The notes beneath the pieces were generated by a model, which did no database searches, had not been told where the DNA came from, and saw only the letters and a list, made by a program, of their open reading frames with translations. 21,866 nucleotides of DNA from Anaerolineae bacterium (GTDB taxonomy: Bacteria > Chloroflexota > Anaerolineae > Aggregatilineales > Phototrophicaceae): positions 1 to 21,866 of the forward strand of contig JANQRM010000078.1 in the NCBI GenBank assembly GCA_028284565.1, given 5' to 3'. A program made the position numbers and the translations under genes. Shown piece by piece: positions 7,017 through 15,051 of the stretch. Within the stretch, counting starts at the first letter, position 1. The number at the start of each line of letters is the position of its first letter.

Positions 7017-8396
7017 ATGAGTACCGTACCCTTTCGCATTCCTGAAGTGCATTATGATTATTATGTCATTGTGCCACATCCAAGCGAACTCAAGTTGTTG
7101 ATGATTCGCGGGATCAATGGCTGGACATTGCCTCATTTCGTCCCGAATGAGCATCATACAGGGGTGGTACGGCATATCAATGATACGGTATACACGAAAT
7201 TTGGCATTCGCGTCTCCACAAGGCGTTGTGTCGACATCCACTTTAATGCAGAAACCAAGCGAGGATCGCGCGCGTATATCCTCGACAACCTCGATCCGGT
7301 GTGGGAACCCAACCGCAATAGCAAGTGGGTGTCTTTTGACGAATTGGAATCGCTGAACCTTGCTTTGCCTGAACATCGTAAAGTGATTCAAGATTGGTTT
7401 GTCTGGGAAATCGAAGACCCCGAACTGCGTGTGCCGTGGTCACGACGAGGTTGGTTTGCCCAAGCCACCCAATGGATTTATGAAGAACTCATTCGTCGCA
7501 AAATGGAACCCATCGGCGAGATTGTCCAGACGCGCGCATGGGTACGCTCTTGTGTTGCTCGTGTCGAGACGACAGAAGGCTGGGTATATTTCAAGGCTGT
7601 TCCCAAGATGTTTGCCTATGAGCCGGTTGTCACCCGCATCTTATCGCAACGCTACCCCAAACACGCACCCAAAGTCATTGCGGCAGATGCCAAACATGCG
7701 TGGATGTTGATGCAGGGATTTGGTGGTTCTCCTATGATGGACGACCAAGATGTGCGACGCTGGGCGCAAGTATTGAAGGTCTTTGCGACGATCCAAATTG
7801 ACCTTGCTCAACGCACGCAACAACTCATCACACTCGGCTTCCCAGACCGTCATTTGGATCAACTTGTAGCACAGATTGACCGCTTCATGGTCGATATTGC
7901 ACATTATCTGCATCCCGACGAAGCGACTCGCTTACGCAATCATGCAACGACTATACGGCAAATGTGTTGGGAATTGCTCCAAGTGGATGTGCCGCTGTCC
8001 TTAGGGCATGGCGATTTTTGGTCGGGCAATATCACGCTCACCGATAAGGGAAGTATTTTTCATGATTGGTCAGATAGCTCTGTGACGCACCCGTTTTTTG
8101 ATATTGCGGACTTTTTAGCGTCACCCGATGGACTCCCCAATATTCCCTATGTCGAAAATCGACTACGCGATGCTTATCTGTTGCCATGGAAAACCTACGC
8201 ACCAATGGAACAATTGCAACACGCCTATGAACTTGCCAAACCCCTATCGTTTTATCATCAGGTCTTGGTCTACCAGACGGTTGTCCTGCCCAATGTGGAA
8301 CAACGCGCCCGTTGGGAAGTCGAGAAGATGATCCCCTTCTTGTTGCGCCAATTGTTGGATCGTCTGGAAACTGAACCTGAACAAAAACTTGCCTAA
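7017..8396 (+). CDS. Degenerate Nudix domain fused to APH-type phosphotransferase
   Basis: 459 residues in two parts. Residues ~1-130 look like a Nudix fold (strands YDYYVIVPH and LKLLMIRG, then a helix ending YTKFGI). The Nudix box glutamates are missing: positions 57, 60 and 61 read T, T, K where the REUxEExGU motif needs Glu. Residues ~180-430 are an aminoglycoside/choline-kinase-like fold with the catalytic loop H331-G-D333-F-W-S-G-N338 and the metal-binding D350 (FHDWSD), both intact. I infer an active small-molecule kinase with a substrate-sensing or structural front domain; the substrate is unknown and antibiotic resistance should not be assumed. AAGGA lies 12 bases before the ATG, a slightly long gap. 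The gene is divergent from the STAS-like gene. Confidence 0.8.
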   Translation: MSTVPFRIPEVHYDYYVIVPHPSELKLLMIRGINGWTLPHFVPNEHHTGVVRHINDTVYTKFGIRVSTRRCVDIHFNAETKRGSRAYILDNLDPVWEPNRNSKWVSFDELESLNLALPEHRKVIQDWFVWEIEDPELRVPWSRRGWFAQATQWIYEELIRRKMEPIGEIVQTRAWVRSCVARVETTEGWVYFKAVPKMFAYEPVVTRILSQRYPKHAPKVIAADAKHAWMLMQGFGGSPMMDDQDVRRWAQVLKVFATIQIDLAQRTQQLITLGFPDRHLDQLVAQIDRFMVDIAHYLHPDEATRLRNHATTIRQMCWELLQVDVPLSLGHGDFWSGNITLTDKGSIFHDWSDSSVTHPFFDIADFLASPDGLPNIPYVENRLRDAYLLPWKTYAPMEQLQHAYELAKPLSFYHQVLVYQTVVLPNVEQRARWEVEKMIPFLLRQLLDRLETEPEQKLA

Positions 8397-8530
8397 GCGA
8401 TTGAACCGCCAGTTTGCATCAACATTACACATCAAATACAGAATTCACAAAGGGTATTCATTATAGCTTTTTGCGTAAGCGTGTGGTGCAATATCGCTGA
8501 CTGATACGTTGGCGATTGTACTGGTTCATT

Positions 8531-10510
8531 ATGCAAAATCGTTTTACTCTTCAAAAGCTCATCTTGTTGACGATTCTAGTTATCGCGTTTGGGTTGCGCT
8601 TTCATTATCTCTATCAAATTGAACACAATGTTGACCACGCCTATCCTATCTGGCAAGCATTACGAACTCTTCATCTCGGCGAGTTCCCACTGATTGGACA
8701 AGGCACATCCATCCTCTTTGCTAATCCCCCACTCACAGGCTATCTGACGATTCCGGGCTTGGTGTTGTCTGGCTCGATTGTGAGCGTGTATATCACATTT
8801 GTCGGATTGAATACACTGGGTGTGTATCTCAGCTATCTCGCCTTCCGCCAACTCATCGGTGAACGGCTGGCATTGTTGGCGACTTTCTTCTTCGCGGTGA
8901 ATCCATGGGTGATTGAGTACAGTCGGTTGTCATGGCCCCCCGCGTTGTTGCCTTTCTTCATGAGTGCGGTGTTCTGGTTACTCACACCGGTCTTCTTGGG
9001 GACATTAAAAGACTCATCCCGACGATTAATTGCTGGTCTGTTAATGCTCGGCTTGATGACCCAGACCACACTCATCGCCTATTTTGCACTGCCTGCGGTG
9101 TTTGTCTTGTTGCTTATCTTCCGCAAACGCTTACCCAAGCGAGGACTTCTCATCGGCATAGGTATCTTCGCATTGATACAAGCCGTGTATATCGGGGGCT
9201 TGTTGGGGAATTGGGAGCATGTCTCGCAGGACATCGCTGAATTCGCCCAAGAATCGACGGGTTCGGAATTGAAGTTAGATGCAGGCGAACATGCTTTCCG
9301 TCTGGTGACAGGGCATGATTATGATGTCGCGCGTGGGACATTGGCTCCGATTGATGATACCAACTTAAGGCAAGACTTGTCGCGTGTGTCGTCGCTGGTG
9401 ATGACACTCGCACTCTTTACGGGGATGGTGGCGGCTGGGTTGGCGATTTTCCGTCCGGCGTATTGCAATCATCCCCCTGAAATCACGGAAGACCATGCCA
9501 AAGACACGTCGATTATTCTGCTCATCTGGTTTATCTTGCCGATTATGGCTATGTCCTATAACGGTAGTCCGGTGCATCCCTATTACCAGTTGGTGGGGCT
9601 TCCAGCGGGGTATGTACTGGCGGCGTGGGGCGTTGCGTATGTGCTGAATCCCTATACACGGAATCGCCTTATTATCTTGCTTATTCTAGCTATCCCCTTC
9701 GGCATCCTCATGGGCTTGAACAGCACCCGCTATTATCACGAGACGGAAGCCATCCCCGGCGCGCATGACTTAGGCGCGATGCCAGTCGATTGGGGCTTGG
9801 CATTGGGCGAGCGTATTAATCAGCATCTGCCCGACGGTGGGATTGTCTATGCGGATGTGGACGAGTGGATACTCAATAGCTTTTCTGGGCGAATCTTCCC
9901 GGTGTCGCGGGATGCTCGTGCGCCTGCTGTGACAGTAATTCCGGCACGTGGTGGCTTGTACATTGTGTCGCATGAGGCGGGACGTGGGAACGGTTTTGTA
10001 CCCGAAGGAGCCGAGCGAGTCGAACTGCTACAATTGCCGGATGGGGTGACGATTACGATAGACCGTTTTCCGGTTGGGACAGAGGATGTATCCGGCTTTG
10101 TGGATTTTCCGGTTCTAGGGGAGAAATGGCTGGATTTCGTGGGGTATCGTGCAGACCGTGCAGGTGGACGCTTTGCTTTAGAGACGTTATGGCGTGTGAT
10201 GAATCCGACACCGGAGCTGGCAAAGTTTACCTTTTCGCCCTTTGTGCATGTGTTTGATGGCGAGGGGACGCGGATGGCAATATTCGATGGTCCGCCGATT
10301 GCTGGCAATACATGGCGTGCTGGAGATTTGCATCTGCATCGGATGTCGATTGATTTCCCAGAAAGTGTAGACGACACCTTCACACTCAAAATCGGACAAT
10401 TCGATGGCTTGGCAAACCAGAATATCATCTTCATTCTGCCGGATGGGACATGGGACGCGCTGATTCCCTTGCCTGTGGAATTGAGACCTATCCGTGGGCG
10501 CGGTGAATAA
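8531..10510 (+). CDS. GT39-like integral membrane glycosyltransferase with C-terminal soluble domain
   Basis: 659 residues. About ten hydrophobic segments up to roughly residue 410 follow the GT-C/PMT/ArnT layout. The first periplasmic loop carries D35 (EHNVDHAYP), where GT39 enzymes keep an acidic catalytic residue. A ~240-residue non-membrane region follows, rich in beta strands and probably on the outer face. Such enzymes move a sugar from a polyprenyl-phosphate carrier to a protein or glycolipid; the acceptor here is unknown. I prefer ATG 8531 (MQNRFTLQK) to the in-frame TTG 8516; neither has a clear ribosome binding site. It is less similar to the other two GT39-like genes than they are to each other. 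The first gene of the envelope glycosylation block. Confidence 0.78.
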   Translation: MQNRFTLQKLILLTILVIAFGLRFHYLYQIEHNVDHAYPIWQALRTLHLGEFPLIGQGTSILFANPPLTGYLTIPGLVLSGSIVSVYITFVGLNTLGVYLSYLAFRQLIGERLALLATFFFAVNPWVIEYSRLSWPPALLPFFMSAVFWLLTPVFLGTLKDSSRRLIAGLLMLGLMTQTTLIAYFALPAVFVLLLIFRKRLPKRGLLIGIGIFALIQAVYIGGLLGNWEHVSQDIAEFAQESTGSELKLDAGEHAFRLVTGHDYDVARGTLAPIDDTNLRQDLSRVSSLVMTLALFTGMVAAGLAIFRPAYCNHPPEITEDHAKDTSIILLIWFILPIMAMSYNGSPVHPYYQLVGLPAGYVLAAWGVAYVLNPYTRNRLIILLILAIPFGILMGLNSTRYYHETEAIPGAHDLGAMPVDWGLALGERINQHLPDGGIVYADVDEWILNSFSGRIFPVSRDARAPAVTVIPARGGLYIVSHEAGRGNGFVPEGAERVELLQLPDGVTITIDRFPVGTEDVSGFVDFPVLGEKWLDFVGYRADRAGGRFALETLWRVMNPTPELAKFTFSPFVHVFDGEGTRMAIFDGPPIAGNTWRAGDLHLHRMSIDFPESVDDTFTLKIGQFDGLANQNIIFILPDGTWDALIPLPVELRPIRGRGE

Positions 10511-10551
10511 TGTGTTACAACACAGATGGAATGAGATGATTGGCAATTCAA

Positions 10552-10977
10552 ATGAAAAAAGTTTCGATATTAGCCATGCTAATAATCGCCCTATCTGGAT
10601 GTGGCGCACCGATTTTCAGATCAGAGGCTGAAATTTTTCGGGAGAATCCAAGAGTTTTAGAAATTGTCGAACCTTATCTCGAAGATTGGGCAACCCTATC
10701 CCTAGAACTAACAAGGCAAGACAGACATGCTATTGTGTTGTCAGAGAACGACATACTCTCAATCGGAATCTGGAATGCTCAAACTGTCGATGGACAAGAA
10801 ACACGAGTTGTTGATATTTTGCTAGATGTATGGGGAGATTGGCGCAGAGGCTATCTTTATGTCCATGACGGTTCAGAATTACTTAATAACAAAACCATAA
10901 ATCCTAGCTTTTCATCAGGTGTATTTAGTTATCGCCGATTATCAGACACTATCTACTTGTATCAGGGAGCTTTTTAA
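10552..10977 (+). CDS. Small lipoprotein of unknown function
   Basis: 141 residues from ATG 10552 (an in-frame TTG at 10540 would add four residues). MKK start, hydrophobic core and lipobox LSGC with C17 as the lipidated Cys, so it is exported and anchored in a membrane. The mature part is mixed charged with several beta-strand-like stretches (RRGYLYVHDG, YRRLSDTIYLYQG). I recognise no family. It lies 41 bases after the GT39-like gene on the same strand and may be co-transcribed. The DNA is visibly more AT-rich than the flanking transferase genes, a possible sign of separate origin. Confidence 0.6.
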   Translation: MKKVSILAMLIIALSGCGAPIFRSEAEIFRENPRVLEIVEPYLEDWATLSLELTRQDRHAIVLSENDILSIGIWNAQTVDGQETRVVDILLDVWGDWRRGYLYVHDGSELLNNKTINPSFSSGVFSYRRLSDTIYLYQGAF

Positions 10978-11046
10978 TTCCGATATAGAACAACTATCTA
11001 ATCAAATATTTTCAACAAATCCTTGACAATCGAAACAGGGTTCTCG

Positions 11047-11055
11047 TGTTATGAT
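11047..11055 (+). promoter_or_regulatory. Extended -10 element before the second GT39-like gene
   Basis: TGTTATGAT contains TATGAT (11050-11055) preceded by TG and one base, the extended -10 form. A TTGACA at 11023-11028 is 21 bases away, too far for a normal spacer. Initiation near 11062 precedes the GTG start at 11076. An inverted repeat CGTGTT/AACACG (11045-11050, 11061-11066) brackets the box. The same nine bases precede the lipoprotein gene at 19690. Confidence 0.4.
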
Positions 11056-11075
11056 GCAACAAACACGGGTATTGA

Positions 11076-13145
11076 GTGCTTTCGGTGAAGTCCTTTTTCC
11101 AACAACTCACACAGTCCATGCTGAACACGCTCCTCGTCGTCTGGACGGGGTTGGTGGTCGTGTTGATGCTGGTGAGTGCCTATTGGATGCGCCCCTTTGC
11201 ATCCGAAGACGAACTGAACAATGGCTTTGCTTTATTTCTCATAGGTGCAGTGTTGTTGGGTGGCAGTCTCATATTGTGGCGACAACTGAAGGGTGAATCA
11301 GCCCACGAGAAGCCACATACATCCAAGCCGAATTTCGTTCTCATTCACACAGGCATGTCGTTTATCGGCATTGTGTGCTTGGCGATACTGACGCAGATTA
11401 ACTTGCTCCATCCTGTCACAGATGACCGTAGTCCATTGTTTTTTCTGCGGGGTATCTCGATTCATGCACAGGTCGCTTTGTTTGTGCTTGGCTGTTTCTT
11501 TGTCACATGGGGTTTAATCGGTGGGCGACGACCCCGTTTGAACTTCTCTTGGCAATTCCATCACACACTCTTGCTCGTGATTGTCGCTGTCGCGTTGGTC
11601 TTGCGCCTATGGAATCTGGAAGATTGGATTCATCGCTTTTTAGACGAATTGCATTATGGCAATGCGGTAGCTCGTATCGAATCCGACCCCTCGCGTAAAC
11701 TTGCCCAACCCTTTAGCAATTTGACTGCTTTCTCATGGTTGTTCCCCTATATTCAAGCATGGACGACTCAACTCTTCCAGCCAAGCATGATCGCGTTGCG
11801 GATTGTCGCAGTCGGCTTTGGTGTGGCGCAAGTACTGGCGATTTATCTGCTAGGGACATGGCTGATTGACCGCAAAGTAGGCTTGATGTCGGCTTTGTTG
11901 CTGGCGACATTTCCCATTCATTTACACTTCAGCCGTATCGGTATTGCCAACATCGCCGACCCTTTGTGGGGGATACTTGCTATCGCCTTTTTGGTGCGGG
12001 GATTCCAAACGCAACGACAACGCGATTTCGTGCTGGCAGGTTTGTGTCTGGGATTAACGCAATATTTCTATGAAGGGGGACGCTTATTTTATGTACCATT
12101 TGTGGTGTGCTGGCTGGCATGGCTGACGCTTTTCGTCAAGCGAGATCGACATTTCACCTTTCCTTCTTTACGTAACCTGTTCTTGCTGGGCTTTACATTT
12201 ATTGTCGTCGCCTTTCCACTCTATTACACATGGTTTGTCAATGAAGTTTCTTTTGTGCCACGTTTGGATGAAATGGGACGAGGTGAGGGCTATTTTGAAC
12301 AGCTGTTTAATGATCAATATTACACGCCCCTACAAGGCATCTTAAATCAAATACTTGAACCTCTCAAAGGCTATGTCCATCTGACCCCGACGAGTTGGTT
12401 TTATGGCGGAACATCAGGCTTTATTTTGGTGGGTGTTGTGCCCTTTTTCTTGTTAGGGCTTGCCCATGCCCTCTGGCGCATTCTGCGAGTGAATGGGTCG
12501 CTCTTGTTCTGGTGGTTGATGGCAGGCGTGATTGCGGTGAGTTTCATTCAAGACCCGGTGACGACTCCGCGCCATCTAGTGATTTATCCGGTGGCGATTT
12601 TGTTGGTTGCTGTTGGCATACGTTACACGGTTCCTATGTTGGCGAGTATTCGTCTCCAACACCAACCGCGGTTATTCGTTTTCATGGGTCTGTTAACAAT
12701 CATACTGAGTGTCTATCAAATGGTGCATTACTTCGGAGTGCATCAGCCAAATTATTATCGAGAGCAATTCTATCCCGTGACAGATGGCTTCTTTAACATC
12801 ATCGAAGACTCCGAGGATGCCTTATTCCGTGTGTTGGATTTGCCCTCGAATACGGATGTGCATATTGTACATCCCACCATTATCTGGCGGTTCGATTTAC
12901 AAGCCGTGCAAGCCTATTGGCGGTTAACCGAGATGTCGATTTCGCATCTCTTTCCACCTGCATTGACGGCGGACTATTTGGCAGGATTATCACCTGACAG
13001 ACCTCAAGCCTTCTTTTTGCGTACAGATGATGTGGAATCGTTAGCGTTGATTGAGCAGTATTTTACGCTGAGTGACGCAATTTGGAGTCCCTATGATATT
13101 CCGCAGGAGAAGCAGATGGTCTTGTATCTGTCAGAGGGGGGATAA
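11076..13145 (+). CDS. GT39-family membrane glycosyltransferase (paralogue A)
   Basis: 689 residues from GTG 11076; alternatives are GTG 11085 and ATG 11118, none with a clear ribosome binding site. It begins with an extra module of two or three membrane helices (~1-150), then a PMT/ArnT-like core whose first loop carries the acidic pair D190-E191 (RFLDELHYGN), typical for GT39. The core continues with FSRIGIANIADP and LTQYFYEGGR and several helices, then a short C-terminal domain ending PQEKQMVLYL. It is expected to use lipid-linked sugar donors outside the membrane. It shares N-terminal module, core motifs and C-terminus with the gene at 15052, so the two are duplicates. The last 83 bases overlap a gene on the opposite strand. 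Confidence 0.85.
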   Translation: MLSVKSFFQQLTQSMLNTLLVVWTGLVVVLMLVSAYWMRPFASEDELNNGFALFLIGAVLLGGSLILWRQLKGESAHEKPHTSKPNFVLIHTGMSFIGIVCLAILTQINLLHPVTDDRSPLFFLRGISIHAQVALFVLGCFFVTWGLIGGRRPRLNFSWQFHHTLLLVIVAVALVLRLWNLEDWIHRFLDELHYGNAVARIESDPSRKLAQPFSNLTAFSWLFPYIQAWTTQLFQPSMIALRIVAVGFGVAQVLAIYLLGTWLIDRKVGLMSALLLATFPIHLHFSRIGIANIADPLWGILAIAFLVRGFQTQRQRDFVLAGLCLGLTQYFYEGGRLFYVPFVVCWLAWLTLFVKRDRHFTFPSLRNLFLLGFTFIVVAFPLYYTWFVNEVSFVPRLDEMGRGEGYFEQLFNDQYYTPLQGILNQILEPLKGYVHLTPTSWFYGGTSGFILVGVVPFFLLGLAHALWRILRVNGSLLFWWLMAGVIAVSFIQDPVTTPRHLVIYPVAILLVAVGIRYTVPMLASIRLQHQPRLFVFMGLLTIILSVYQMVHYFGVHQPNYYREQFYPVTDGFFNIIEDSEDALFRVLDLPSNTDVHIVHPTIIWRFDLQAVQAYWRLTEMSISHLFPPALTADYLAGLSPDRPQAFFLRTDDVESLALIEQYFTLSDAIWSPYDIPQEKQMVLYLSEGG

Positions 13146-13500
13146 AGGGTTGAATGTCATTATAGGAATTAACAAAACGAAAACGGTTCTTAAGTGGCGG
13201 GAGTAAGGTACGGGCAAAATTCACCATTCGGATAATCAAATAGTCCCCACCGACAACAATCAATTGGTGGACACGCGATAAGTCTTTGGTACGAATGTGC
13301 GCCATACATGCAATGATATTCGGGAAATAGGTTGTGTTGGACTGTAAATCAATGACAATGGTCACAGGCAAAGGCATCGAGTCAATCATGGCTTCTAGTT
13401 CATCGATCGAGCATATAAATGCCTCTAAGTCCCATTTCTCATGAAAGGTTTGATAAACAACATGAGGATTGTCATTATCTTGATGGATTAATATTCCCAC
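13063..13500 (-). CDS. Small STAS/SpoIIAA-like protein (copy 2) with extended tail
   Basis: 145 residues from GTG 13500, which has AGG six bases before it. The frame is open up to a TTG at 13557, but that TTG is the first part of a -35 box, so the longer form is rejected. Residues ~12-118 follow the protein at 6396 closely in order: F-x-E-x-W, a helix with E-A-M, V-x-D-x-Q, then alternating strands and helices ending in F-V-N. The final 26 residues (from IPPLTD onward, Ser/Pro/His/Arg-rich) have no counterpart in copy 1 and are exactly the part lying antisense to the GT39 gene. Cytosolic, role unknown. Unlike copy 1 it has no receiver partner, and it has its own promoter. Confidence 0.6.
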   Translation of the reverse strand: MGILIHQDNDNPHVVYQTFHEKWDLEAFICSIDELEAMIDSMPLPVTIVIDLQSNTTYFPNIIACMAHIRTKDLSRVHQLIVVGGDYLIIRMVNFARTLLPPLKNRFRFVNSYNDIQPFIPPLTDTRPSASPAEYHRDSKLRHSA

Positions 13501-13528
13501 AATGCACCTGTTTCCCTGAGTTAGTTTA

Positions 13529-13557
13529 ATGTTACATAATATTACTAGATTTGTCAA
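13529..13557 (-). promoter_or_regulatory. Promoter of STAS-like copy 2
   Basis: On the minus strand, a perfect TTGACA (13557-13552), a 17-base spacer, then TAACAT (13534-13529, 4/6). Initiation near 13522 gives a leader of about 22 bases before the GTG at 13500. Confidence 0.6.
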
Positions 13558-13692
13558 TCAGTAGGCTATAAAAATTTGTAAAACTGTATACAGGTTTCAC
13601 CAGTCATACCGATAATTCTTTCGCCTTATCCCAATCGTGATTTCATTTGTGTTACATTTAGAATAGCTTGTGTCTGGGGAAGGGAATATAAT

Positions 13693-15051
13693 ATGCGATT
13701 CATTCTACTTAAGGGGAAATACACCTCAAACATCTTCTTGGGTATGCTGTTTGTTCTTGGTGCTGGCTGTGGAACAGCAACAGAATTAACTTCAACAGGA
13801 ACATCATCAGGTGATAATGCTTGTCCCATTTTGGTGCAATCCGCAATGGATTCCGTGAGTGCAAGTTGTGAATCGACGGGGCGGAACGAAGTCTGCTATG
13901 GCAACAACGCACTGGTTGCCGAACTCGCCGACAGTTCAGATACCATTCGCATGAGTGAGCCGGGTGATACCGTCGGCTTAGAACAAGTCAGGCGATTGGA
14001 ATTGAGTCCGATGAATGTGGATACCTCACAATGGGGAATTGCCTTGATGCGTTTGCAAACCAATATCTCTGGGACAGTTCCGGGACAAGCTGTAACCGTC
14101 TTGATGTTTGGGGATGTTGCCCTTGAGAATCAGACAGATACTACAGACAGCGAATTACAAGCCTTTACCTTCACGAGTGGAATTGGCGATGCTCAATGTG
14201 AAGAAGCTCCTGAAAGCGGGATACTCGTGCAAACACCAGACGGTGTCGGAGAAATCTCTTTTGTCATGAACAACGTGGAAATCTCTCTGGGATCAACTGC
14301 CTTCTTGCAAGCCCAACCTAGTCAAGCATTGACTGTGAATGTCATCGAAGGACAAGCAGAGGTCAGAGCAGAAGGCGTAACCCAGACTATTCCAGCAGGC
14401 AATCGGAGTTCGATTCCGCTGGATGAGAATGCACTAGCCGATGGCGAACCCACTGTACCAGAACCTTATGATGGGGGCGCACTGAATGTCCTGCCTGTCC
14501 AAAACTTAGAGCGAGAGATTACGATAGCGGAAGCTGTCACTGAAAGCACCTTCGTTGACGATATGGAAGGCTGGGGAATCTTCCGCGATGGAACTGAGAT
14601 TGAACATTTCGAGGCAGATGAGACATCGGATGGTTATGTTTGTTCTGTCGACCTTGGGACAGGTGTGTACTGGTATTTTGATGCGCCAGAGTCTTTTCTG
14701 GGGAATCAAGAAGCTCTGTATGGGGGCAGTCTGAATTATGTCATCCGTGAGACACCCTTCGGGACCGATGTTCAGCCCGATGTCCTCTTAGTTGGCGAGG
14801 AATTCGGTCTCCAATACCGAAATGCTACTAATCCCCAAGATACGTGGACGGTCTTCAGCATTCCATTGCTTCCCACAGAGGCATGGCAAGTTACTGATGC
14901 GGATGGGAGGTTGCTGGAAGACCCACTGTCTGACGAACTTTTCATCGAAGTTCTCCGTTCACTGACTGCCTTGCGGATTCGTGGCGAATATGTGTCTGGT
15001 AGTGATATAGGTTGTTTAGACCGTGTACAATTGGTCGCCCCTTCCCCATAG
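13693..15051 (+). CDS. Lipoprotein with FecR-like and laminin-B (domain IV) modules
   Basis: 452 residues. Signal peptide with lipobox LGAGC, C26 lipidated. After a Cys-containing region comes a FecR-like beta segment around residues 195-250 (LTVNVIEGQAEVRAEG, then AGNRSSIPLD). The C-terminal ~160 residues match the laminin B/domain IV pattern: Y326-W327 followed by DAPESFLGNQEALYGGSLNY (330 onward), which mirrors the family's W-x-x-P-x-x-F-L-G-x-x-x-x-x-Y-G-x-x-L. Such domains are beta sandwiches that may bind carbohydrate or other ligands. ATG 13693 has GGGGAAGGGA before it. The stop TAG directly abuts the ATG of the next transferase gene, so the two are translationally coupled and probably function together at the cell surface; the partnership is inference. 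Confidence 0.8.
   Translation: MRFILLKGKYTSNIFLGMLFVLGAGCGTATELTSTGTSSGDNACPILVQSAMDSVSASCESTGRNEVCYGNNALVAELADSSDTIRMSEPGDTVGLEQVRRLELSPMNVDTSQWGIALMRLQTNISGTVPGQAVTVLMFGDVALENQTDTTDSELQAFTFTSGIGDAQCEEAPESGILVQTPDGVGEISFVMNNVEISLGSTAFLQAQPSQALTVNVIEGQAEVRAEGVTQTIPAGNRSSIPLDENALADGEPTVPEPYDGGALNVLPVQNLEREITIAEAVTESTFVDDMEGWGIFRDGTEIEHFEADETSDGYVCSVDLGTGVYWYFDAPESFLGNQEALYGGSLNYVIRETPFGTDVQPDVLLVGEEFGLQYRNATNPQDTWTVFSIPLLPTEAWQVTDADGRLLEDPLSDELFIEVLRSLTALRIRGEYVSGSDIGCLDRVQLVAPSP

Noticed and set aside
7017..8396. Aminoglycoside resistance gene
   Set aside because: The APH fold covers many small-molecule kinases, and the Nudix-like fusion and genomic context give no hint of resistance.
9847..10551. 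234-residue open frame antisense to the first GT39-like gene
   Set aside because: Low-complexity Ser/Pro/Arg composition and no domain; the sense frame has clear membrane helices and soluble domain.
11023..11055. TTGACA plus TATGAT as an ordinary promoter pair
   Set aside because: The spacer would be 21 bases, outside the normal 16-18; only the extended -10 is kept.
11051..11296. ATG-started frame overlapping the beginning of GT39 paralogue A
   Set aside because: Its ATG lies in the -10 element and the product has no recognisable features; the overlapping frame continues into a real membrane protein.
13501..13557. Longer STAS-like copy 2 starting at TTG 13557
   Set aside because: The TTG is part of a consensus TTGACA -35 element, so it would be upstream of the transcript start.
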